From: an uncultured Gammaproteobacteria bacterium
Lineage (GTDB): Bacteria > Pseudomonadota > Gammaproteobacteria > Pseudomonadales > Pseudohongiellaceae
DNA: 64,000 nucleotides
NCBI GenBank assembly: GCA_913060495.1
Contig: CAJXRP010000002.1
Span: 62,001 to 126,000, forward strand
Reading direction: 5' to 3'
Shown here: positions 57,225 to 64,000 of the stretch, in pieces
Position numbering within the stretch: position 1 is the first letter of the stretch
How the letters are laid out: each line of letters starts with the position of its first letter
Made by a program: the position numbers and the translations under genes
Notes under the pieces: model-generated
Databases searched by the model: none
Seen by the model: only the letters and a program-made list of their open reading frames with translations
Told to the model about the DNA's origin: nothing

Positions 57225-58214
57225 ATGGCAGAAAAACAATTAGCTCAGACAGACATCATGCTCACTCAGATTGGTCTCGGCTGCATGGGCCTCTCCGAAT
57301 TTTATGGCCCGCCAGCGGAAGAGTCAGCTGCCATTAATCTTCTACATGAAGCGATCGATCTGGGCGTGAACCACTTCGACACCGCCGAGGCCTATGGAGT
57401 TGGTCGCAATGAAACCCTGCTAGGAAAGGCCTTCAACGACAGGCGCGACAAGGTTCGCATTGCCACCAAATTTGGCTTCCGACGCGATCCTGATACAGGC
57501 GCCCCACTAGGCTTAGATGGCTCTAAGGAAAACTGCAGAAAGGCAGCTGAGGGATCTCTGCGTCGACTGCAAACAGATCACATCGATCTTTACTATCTGC
57601 ATAGAGTCGACCCCAACACACCCATCGAAGAAACTGTCACCGAGATGGCAAAGCTAGTCACCGAGGGAAAAATTGGCGCAATAGGCCTATCGGAAGTTTC
57701 TGGTGCCACACTGCGCCGAGCTCAAGCTATACATCCGATAACCGCAGTGCAATCCGAATACTCTATCTTCAGCCGCGAGATTGAGCAGGACGTATTACCC
57801 GTCTGTCGTGAAACAGGCACGAGCCTCGTAGCTTATTCTCCATTAGGTCGCGGCATGCTAACCGGCAGCTTTAAGCGGGATAGCGCTATCTCTGAGACTG
57901 ATTTCCGAGGCTCCATGCAGCCTCGCTTTAGTGGAGATGCCTACGCTGCAAACCTCGCACTCGTCGACGAGATACTGGATCTTGGCAAATCACTAGGCGT
58001 CAGCTCTGCTGAAATTGCCTTAGCGTGGGTAATCGCAAAGCAAGAGAATGTCTTTCCAATTGCCGGCACCACAAAACTTGCCAACCTAAAAACCAATCTT
58101 GCCTCGATGGAGCTAAGCCTAAGCCCTGACGTGATCGACACGCTGGATGCCTTAGCCGACCAAGTCAAAGGCACTAGATACAACGAGCAAGGCATGACAA
58201 TAGTTAACGCCTAG
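57225..58214 (+). CDS. Aldo/keto reductase
   Basis: An NADPH-dependent reductase of the AKR superfamily (329 residues). It shows the active-site Asp in NHFDTAEAYG (about 49-58), the Lys in ATKFGF (about 85), His in YYLHRVD (about 124) and the C-terminal nucleotide motif PIAGTTKLANLKTNL. It resembles the YajO/IolS-like group. Substrate unknown. It follows acs by 54 bases on the same strand. Confidence 0.92.
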   Translation: MAEKQLAQTDIMLTQIGLGCMGLSEFYGPPAEESAAINLLHEAIDLGVNHFDTAEAYGVGRNETLLGKAFNDRRDKVRIATKFGFRRDPDTGAPLGLDGSKENCRKAAEGSLRRLQTDHIDLYYLHRVDPNTPIEETVTEMAKLVTEGKIGAIGLSEVSGATLRRAQAIHPITAVQSEYSIFSREIEQDVLPVCRETGTSLVAYSPLGRGMLTGSFKRDSAISETDFRGSMQPRFSGDAYAANLALVDEILDLGKSLGVSSAEIALAWVIAKQENVFPIAGTTKLANLKTNLASMELSLSPDVIDTLDALADQVKGTRYNEQGMTIVNA

Positions 58215-58416
58215 CCCGCGCTATCTCAGGAGATAAACATAGCCATTCCAGCGTCCTGGGTGAAATGCAACAAGTAGTCACGGCCGCTGTTTTACTCTAC
58301 TAGTTAGAGCTATTCTGTGTAAGATTAAGCAAGCGCTCAGGTCTTAGTCAAAAGGTTTCGCCAGAGCGTCACAGCTAGCTTCACGCAACCATGCATTCAC
58401 AAGCTGCAGCCGAGCC

Positions 58417-59745
58417 ATGCAATCCGGACTTAAAATTCAATTTAATCCAAACAGTTCATTGCTGATATCCCTTAGCAGGCGTTTGATCGCACTGTTCCCC
58501 CTGACGCTGCAAGGATTAATAACCCTGCTATTAACAGCGTATGCTCTGCGCGTGTATGGCTATGGCGCTATGGATCTCGTTGTCTTCTCACTGGCTATCT
58601 GCGCCCTCTCAATCCTAATATTTAGTTTATTCTGCTGCATAATCAGCGGCATCTTCATTCAGCGCCGAGTAAGCATGAGTCTCGATCAACTCGCCAGCAG
58701 CATCGAACCTATAAAAGTCGAAGCAGGCTATCCGAACGAAACCGGCTTCCTGCTCCCCGCACTAAATTACTTCCCCTTAGTCAAACTGAGCTGGCGAGTA
58801 ATCTATCCCGATTTCGTTGAAACACGTATTAGAGTCGCCGCCGACGGTAAACTCTTCGAAGAAATCGTGCCGGAAAAGCGCTGCAAGACTGATCATGTAG
58901 CGCGCCTTTTCACTGTCTCCGATGTGCTCGGTTTCTGTCGCTATTCCTGGCAACAGAAACAAGATATCTCCTGCAGCGCACTGCCAAGAATTAATACTGT
59001 GAAACCTCTTCCGCTTCTGCGCTCGTTAACTGCAGAAGATGGTATACCGAACCCTTCCGGCGACCCCGATGGCGACCGCATGGAAATCCGTCCCTATGTA
59101 CCAGGAGACTCGGTGCGCAATATCATGTGGAAGGTGTATGCCCGCAATCGACAGCTGAACGTCAGGCTCGCCGAGAAGAGCGTCTTTCACAGTAACCGTA
59201 CTGTTGCCTATCTACTTAGCAGTGACAACGATGAGGCCGCTGCCGCCGTTGCTCGTGTTGCATTAGAGACCGGCGCTCTTGGTGATGATTGGGCTTTCTC
59301 TGCCGATGGCTCAGAGACTCCTGCGAGCACGCTCCCCGCCGCGTTAGATGCCATTGCTAAGTCCAGAGCAATTGATAAACCCTTAGGCTATGGCCTCGAT
59401 GAATTCTTAACGCAGAGCGTCGGTCAGTCTGGTGCTCACTGCATTGTATTTGCGGCCGCCGAATTCGCCCCTTGGTTTGAACAACTCAAGAAGACTATCT
59501 CGCGCTTCCCCGGCCGTTTCTCCCTAGTGCTTGCAACAGATGGCTTCAATGAGACCGAGCAGCTGAAACTATGGCAACGTCTGCTATTGCAAGAAGATCC
59601 AGCTAGCGAGAAAGATAATGAGTTTGGCGGCTCTAGGGCCGATCTACTTAAGTTATTGACCGCTCTGGGGCAACTAGTAGAATCAACGACAGTTGTGGAC
59701 AGAAAAACAGGACTCAGTTTCGACCAGAACCTTAGAAAGGTGTAA
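58417..59745 (+). CDS. DUF58 domain membrane protein
   Basis: A 442-residue protein with two N-terminal membrane helices (about 27-48 and 55-77) and a DUF58 domain. Its signature GDRMEIRPYVPGDSVRNIMWKVYARNRQLNVRL lies near residues 220-252 (given as one region). DUF58 proteins work beside MoxR ATPases in envelope or metal-insertion functions. It begins an operon with a transglutaminase and MoxR; the intergenic gaps are 72 and 54 bases. Confidence 0.85.
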   Translation: MQSGLKIQFNPNSSLLISLSRRLIALFPLTLQGLITLLLTAYALRVYGYGAMDLVVFSLAICALSILIFSLFCCIISGIFIQRRVSMSLDQLASSIEPIKVEAGYPNETGFLLPALNYFPLVKLSWRVIYPDFVETRIRVAADGKLFEEIVPEKRCKTDHVARLFTVSDVLGFCRYSWQQKQDISCSALPRINTVKPLPLLRSLTAEDGIPNPSGDPDGDRMEIRPYVPGDSVRNIMWKVYARNRQLNVRLAEKSVFHSNRTVAYLLSSDNDEAAAAVARVALETGALGDDWAFSADGSETPASTLPAALDAIAKSRAIDKPLGYGLDEFLTQSVGQSGAHCIVFAAAEFAPWFEQLKKTISRFPGRFSLVLATDGFNETEQLKLWQRLLLQEDPASEKDNEFGGSRADLLKLLTALGQLVESTTVVDRKTGLSFDQNLRKV

Positions 59746-59817
59746 CTCTCTGAATATTAAGAGATTATAGATAAAATTCTTGCAAAGGCAACGAAAAGAA
59801 CAGGCAACAAGGCAGCT

Positions 59818-61953
59818 ATGAACGCAGCAAAAACACAGCATTTCTTACCAACCAGCCTACGCGCGGCAATTATCGCCAGCAGTTATTGGGTTCTGAGCCT
59901 GTCCCTCACCGTCGTCAGCGGTTCCGTCGCCTCCTTCATTGGCTGTCTATTTGCCTGCTATCTGATCGACCTCGGCATTCATCGATCCCCCATGAAGCGG
60001 CTACGCACTTTCACCATCAATCTACTGAGCCTCAGCTTTTTACTCTTAGGCTTGCTACTCGCATCGATTGTTACCAGCACTGCGTTCTTCTCGGATCTCG
60101 CATCGCCGATCTTTTCCTTCAATGCTGCCGAGTTCATCAAGTGGTTTGCAATCAGCGCATCACTTACAGTTTGTTTGCGCGTTCTCGCTCAACGTACGAA
60201 CTATGGCTCTGTCATTGAAATACTCTTCGTAGCTATCGCTTTTGTAATTACCTTGTCCGCACATCGAAATGGCATGATTCACCGCCCTTTTGTTATCGGC
60301 GACTATGCGTTGACTCGAGGCATTGATCCCTCTTCGATTCTAATGGCGTTTGGGTGCGGAGCAGTGCTCTCTCTCGCAGCCCTGTTAATGATCGAGAATA
60401 ACCACCGACGCTTGCCCTATCACTTTACCGTTTTAGGACTCTTGTGTTTCTCATTGCTATTTTATGTCCGCCTGTTTGGATTACCGACACCACAACTAAC
60501 AGACGATCTTGGACTTACAGGTCAAGAACAAGCAGGCAACAGCAGCCAACAGGAGAACCCGTTCCGAGATAGCGACAACAATGCTGACGACAAAGAGGCA
60601 CCGGTAGCAGTCGTCGTTTTTCGAGATGACTACGAACCCTTGAACGGCTCCTATTATTTCCGCGAATCAGCCTACTCACAATTCAACGGCACTATGCTCG
60701 ATTTTACGACGCGTAGTGACATGGACCAGGACCTTATTAAGAACTTCACTAGTTCGCGCATCGAAGCTAGCCAATTACCCAAAGCCGAAGACCAGCGCAC
60801 ACCGGTTCGTGCAAGTATTGGCATGTTGATTTCCCATCGCACACCGTTTGGTTTGGAAAGCCCGATTGCCTATGAGAACACAGCCAATCCTAACAATCTG
60901 CGTTTCAAGCGCACTTACGATTCTTACTCCCAAGCACCGGAGTACGACTTCAACTACCTTCTTGGCCGTGAATTAGGCAGAGCCGATTGGTCACAAGAGG
61001 TCTGGGATGAGTATTTAGAACTCCCTGACGATCCTCGCTACGGCGAACTCGCCGAGAGCCTGATCGCCGATCTAAAACCCGAATTCACCGACGACCCCTT
61101 CGCGAAGGCTTGGGCGGTAAAGACTTATCTAGATGAGAATGGAATCTACAGCCTAAAGAACGAGCATGCCTACGAGACAGACCCTGCCGGCTCATTCTTG
61201 TTTGGAGACCTAACCGGTTACTGCATGCATTTTTCCTTCGCTGCCACCTATATGTTTCGTAGCCTAGGCATCCCAGCCCGAGTGGGTATTGGCTATTCCG
61301 TTCCAGCCAGCAATAAGGCTGGTGGTTCATCGCTATTGATTCAAGCAGTACATGGTCATGCCTGGCCTGAAATCTATTTTCGCGATATTGGCTGGGTGAT
61401 TGTTGACCCAGCACCACAACAAACGCTGGTGGATATGACCACGGACCCACAAAACAATTTGCAGCAACTCTTGGGTGACATGCTTCGCAACGATGCGTCT
61501 TTCGATGACTTTCTAGAGTCGCAACAGACCTCTTCGATTAACCTGCAACTGATCCTGAATGTATTGTATGCGCTTGTATTAGCCACCTTGCTTAGTGCCT
61601 ATACCATCAAGTTCTATCGCATCTGGATTCCATCACGAGCGGCAACAGACAAACAGTACCGACTGAGTTATCGCGCGATGTTAGATCAATTAGCCGCCGT
61701 TGGTTTGCATCGACAATTCGGTGAGAGTCGCGAGCAGTTTGCGCAACGTGTTGAAGAGGTGGCGCCAAGTATGCAAAAGCTAACGGACAATCATCTAGCG
61801 CTAGCCCTAGGCTCACAGAACAAGAACAATCTGGATGCTGCAAAGTGGGCAGAGCTGCGCAGCACCATTGCGCAAGAGATAGGACGCAACACACAGACGT
61901 GGAAACGAATCCTCGCTTGGATCAATCCTTTTTCTTGGCTGCTCAGCAAATAG
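59818..61953 (+). CDS. Membrane-bound transglutaminase-domain protein
   Basis: A 711-residue protein with about six N-terminal membrane helices (1-225), a large extracytoplasmic part containing a transglutaminase/protease-like domain and a further helix near 580-600 (LILNVLYALVLATLLSAYTI). The catalytic triad is visible: Cys in GYCMHFSFAATYMFRSLGIPARVGIGY (in two parts, about 464), His in VHGHAWPEIYF (about 510) and Asp in VIVDPAPQ (about 524). Such proteins regularly travel with DUF58 and MoxR genes. Confidence 0.88.
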   Translation: MNAAKTQHFLPTSLRAAIIASSYWVLSLSLTVVSGSVASFIGCLFACYLIDLGIHRSPMKRLRTFTINLLSLSFLLLGLLLASIVTSTAFFSDLASPIFSFNAAEFIKWFAISASLTVCLRVLAQRTNYGSVIEILFVAIAFVITLSAHRNGMIHRPFVIGDYALTRGIDPSSILMAFGCGAVLSLAALLMIENNHRRLPYHFTVLGLLCFSLLFYVRLFGLPTPQLTDDLGLTGQEQAGNSSQQENPFRDSDNNADDKEAPVAVVVFRDDYEPLNGSYYFRESAYSQFNGTMLDFTTRSDMDQDLIKNFTSSRIEASQLPKAEDQRTPVRASIGMLISHRTPFGLESPIAYENTANPNNLRFKRTYDSYSQAPEYDFNYLLGRELGRADWSQEVWDEYLELPDDPRYGELAESLIADLKPEFTDDPFAKAWAVKTYLDENGIYSLKNEHAYETDPAGSFLFGDLTGYCMHFSFAATYMFRSLGIPARVGIGYSVPASNKAGGSSLLIQAVHGHAWPEIYFRDIGWVIVDPAPQQTLVDMTTDPQNNLQQLLGDMLRNDASFDDFLESQQTSSINLQLILNVLYALVLATLLSAYTIKFYRIWIPSRAATDKQYRLSYRAMLDQLAAVGLHRQFGESREQFAQRVEEVAPSMQKLTDNHLALALGSQNKNNLDAAKWAELRSTIAQEIGRNTQTWKRILAWINPFSWLLSK

Positions 61954-62007
61954 CCCTCGTAACTCTATACATAAGACACCAACGCACACAAACAAGCGGA
62001 GCAAATT

Positions 62008-63066
62008 ATGACGCCTGACAGTATCACCGAAGTTACTGAACCAATGCCGGTCAGCGATACTGAGGAAACAAGTAATACTACTAAAATAGACGCAGCCGTT
62101 GACGTTTTAAACAGACTGAGCTCTGCCGTAAAACAGCAGGTTCTTGGCCGTGATGATGTGATTGAACTAACCCTCATCGCGTTAGTCGCTGATGGGCATG
62201 TGCTGCTCGAAGATTTTCCAGGCTCAGGCAAGACCACACTTGCGAAAGCGCTAGGTGAGGCGATCGTCGACGATGGCAGTGATAAGAATCGTGCAGATTT
62301 CATCCTGCCCTTCCGCCGCATCCAATTTACTCCAGACCTACTGCCTTCGGATGTTACCGGCGTACCGGTATTCGATAGCAACAGCAACGCTTTCCACTTT
62401 CGACATGGCCCTCTGTTTGCCCACGTGGTTCTCGCCGATGAGATTAATAGAACTTCGCCAAAAGTTCAGTCCGCCATGCTTGAAGCAATGGGTGAGAAGC
62501 AAGTTACCGTCGACAACATCACCTATCATCTCGACGCTTTGTTCTTCGTGATTGCCACGCAGAACCCGCTGGACCTCGTAGGCACCTATCCACTACCAAC
62601 GCCGCAACTAGACCGCTTCCTATTTAAGATAACTATGGATCACATCGATCGTGAATCCGAATTGGATGTTCTCGACACATACAAACAGCGAAGAGATCTA
62701 AAGCAGGAAAAAATTACAGTAACTCGCGATGAGGTCTTATTCGCCAGAGAGCAGATCGACGCAGCAGTCACAATCAGTAGCAGCATCAAGTCTGCTCTCG
62801 TCGACATTTCTAGGAACCTACGCGAGGACGAAAGAGTTCTACAAGGCAACTCCACACGGAGCATGGTACTTATGCTCCCTGCCCTGCAGGTTGCCGCCGC
62901 ATTACGCGGTAGAGACTATGTGAGCGCCGCAGACATCGAACTACTATTACCTCGCGTCTTAGGCCATCGTATCGAACTGGCTCCAGGGGTGGCAGACTTG
63001 AACAAAGTACTTGTCGATGCCATGCGCGGACCTATGGAACAACTAGCACGAGGCACGCTAGCCTAA
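62008..63066 (+). CDS. MoxR-family AAA+ ATPase
   Basis: A chaperone-like ATPase of the MoxR/RavA group, 352 residues. Walker A is EDFPGSGKTTLAKALGEAI (about 70-88), Walker B VVLADEINRTSPKVQSAMLEAMGE (in two parts, about 142-165) and the arginine finger region PLPTPQLDRFLFKI. The preceding residues 1-30 are a non-conserved, Thr/Asp/Glu-rich leader. Its stop codon shares one base with the next start. Confidence 0.93.
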   Translation: MTPDSITEVTEPMPVSDTEETSNTTKIDAAVDVLNRLSSAVKQQVLGRDDVIELTLIALVADGHVLLEDFPGSGKTTLAKALGEAIVDDGSDKNRADFILPFRRIQFTPDLLPSDVTGVPVFDSNSNAFHFRHGPLFAHVVLADEINRTSPKVQSAMLEAMGEKQVTVDNITYHLDALFFVIATQNPLDLVGTYPLPTPQLDRFLFKITMDHIDRESELDVLDTYKQRRDLKQEKITVTRDEVLFAREQIDAAVTISSSIKSALVDISRNLREDERVLQGNSTRSMVLMLPALQVAAALRGRDYVSAADIELLLPRVLGHRIELAPGVADLNKVLVDAMRGPMEQLARGTLA

Positions 63067-64000
63067 TGTACAATGGGAAACTTAAGCTATGGCCGCGGCA
63101 TACGCTCGCCGGTCTCAGCTTGCTTACGATTCTCATCAGTGCCGGCAACGCCTCTGCCCAAGACGACTCTCTCTCCCTCGAAAGCATTGAGATACCTCAG
63201 GCTCAGCGCCAACTTTGCTTCGGCTTCGCCGATGTTAGCGACCCGAAAGCACTTGCTGTTTGCGACGCATTGAATCTTGATCTAAATGTGAAAGCTCGTG
63301 AACTAAGCGAGCAATGGGTGCGCCAAGAGCCGAACTCCCCAGCAGCACAATTTGCTCTCGCTGAAGTCCTACTGACCATCGAAGGCAATATGCCTAGGGC
63401 ACTGTTCCACCTAAATCGCGCGGAAGAACTAACTAACTACAACGACATACCCGAGGCATTAGAGTCGGGCAATCTACAATGGCATTACCTAACACTGAGC
63501 CAGCTGTCTTATGTACATCAACTCATGGGTGACCAACTCCGCTCTTTGGAATATCTAGATCGGGTAGAGGAAGTCTACGGCCAAGATGTCGAATCCTTCC
63601 GCGGCTGGCCGCTCATTAAACTCAAGCAATACGATGCGGCTCGCGATAGTGCGAATCTAGTTCTACAAAATAGCGACAACGAACGAGAGCGGGCCCGTGC
63701 CTGGAACACTATCTGCGCAGCCGACTTAGCCAGCCTACAACCCATCGAGTCCTTAACAGCATGCGACCGAGCAGTCAGCGAGGACGAAGATTTCGCCGAT
63801 TCGGTGAGTGACTACGACACGGTCTACTTAAGCAACGCAGCGGAAGTATCCCTAAGCCTATTACGAATGGATGAGGCAGAAGAGTATCTCAACCGTGCGA
63901 CTCGCTACCTTAATGCAGATAGCGTGGCGAACCCATGGATCTACAAATTGTATTTACTGATGAATCAAGGCCGCTTCGATGAATCTCGCGAGGCACTGGA
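63066..64000 (+). CDS. TPR-type periplasmic protein (cut by window edge)
   Basis: The frame from the ATG at 63066 stays open to the window end, about 311 codons, and has no stop. It starts with a signal peptide (about residues 1-32, ending ASA before QDD). Helical repeats typical of tetratricopeptide proteins follow, for example NSPAAQFALAEVLLTIEGNMPRALFHLNRAEEL (one region about 101-133) and a further repeat at DEAEEYLNRATRYL. It is the fourth gene of the DUF58-transglutaminase-MoxR operon, and TPR proteins are common partners of MoxR systems. Confidence 0.75.
   Translation, partial: MYNGKLKLWPRHTLAGLSLLTILISAGNASAQDDSLSLESIEIPQAQRQLCFGFADVSDPKALAVCDALNLDLNVKARELSEQWVRQEPNSPAAQFALAEVLLTIEGNMPRALFHLNRAEELTNYNDIPEALESGNLQWHYLTLSQLSYVHQLMGDQLRSLEYLDRVEEVYGQDVESFRGWPLIKLKQYDAARDSANLVLQNSDNERERARAWNTICAADLASLQPIESLTACDRAVSEDEDFADSVSDYDTVYLSNAAEVSLSLLRMDEAEEYLNRATRYLNADSVANPWIYKLYLLMNQGRFDESREAL

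Overview
This window is a chromosomal segment from a Gram-negative gammaproteobacterium. Gene content and order resemble the Pseudomonas / marine Cellvibrionales-like (OMG) branch. The lpt/kds lipopolysaccharide genes, the rpoN-ptsN-rapZ-NPr block, a dksA-gluQ-cbrX-cbrA-cbrB-pcnB-panBC-acs neighbourhood, a sodium/solute symporter and a pyrophosphate-energised membrane pump together suggest a free-living, probably marine, amino-acid- and acetate-using heterotroph. The genus cannot be named from the sequence alone. No tRNA, rRNA, insertion sequence, prophage or CRISPR array was seen; this is core chromosome with small lineage-specific changes.

Layout. 1-6.2 kb: rplM (cut by the window edge), zapE divergent from zapG, then cysD and cysNC (sulfate activation) and a Nif3-like protein. 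6.3-11.7 kb: a DegS/AlgW-type protease facing a leftward operon mlaC-ibaG-murA-hisG-hisD, in which mlaF, mlaE, mlaD and mlaB are absent. 11.9-21.9 kb: rightward envelope and nitrogen-PTS block: yrbG-type antiporter, kdsD, kdsC, lptC, lptA, lptB, rpoN, ptsN, rapZ, NPr, mgtE, darP; hpf is missing from its usual place. 22-30.8 kb: DUF4212/SSS symporter pair, an AGCS amino-acid symporter, an Mrp ATPase, a lipoprotein, hppA and a coiled-coil lipoprotein with a small basic partner. 31-36.5 kb: an unknown membrane-anchored protein, a short DksA/TraR-like protein, a PLP enzyme with a Rieske protein, sfsA and an aminotransferase.

36.8-57.2 kb is the most interesting part. It keeps the Pseudomonas carbon-catabolite-control neighbourhood: dksA, gluQ, the tiny cbrX, the CbrA sensor (transporter-like N-terminus) and its sigma-54 activator CbrB. 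Between cbrB and pcnB, where Pseudomonas carries the Hfq/Crc decoy RNA CrcZ, there is an 812-base gap without a gene. It contains CbrB-like half-sites (TGTTAC, GTAACA), a textbook sigma-54 promoter (TGGCAC, then GC at the correct 10-base spacing) and, starting at the predicted +1, several clusters of AAYAAYAA motifs of the kind bound by Hfq/Crc, closed by a G/C hairpin. I read this as a crcZ-like small RNA. rpoN lies in the same window, and the SSS symporter mRNA has an A-rich motif over its ribosome binding site, so regulator, RNA and a candidate target may all be present here.

Between pcnB and panB sits an inserted set: a deoxynucleoside kinase, a lysoplasmalogenase-like protein, a BaiN-type flavoprotein, a CDGSH/glutamate-synthase-domain fusion, and a leftward TPP-riboswitch-controlled thiamine uptake operon (TonB receptor, YkoF-like protein, PnuT-type permease) with a divergent NadR-like kinase. 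57.2-64 kb holds an aldo/keto reductase and a DUF58-transglutaminase-MoxR-TPR operon that runs off the right edge.
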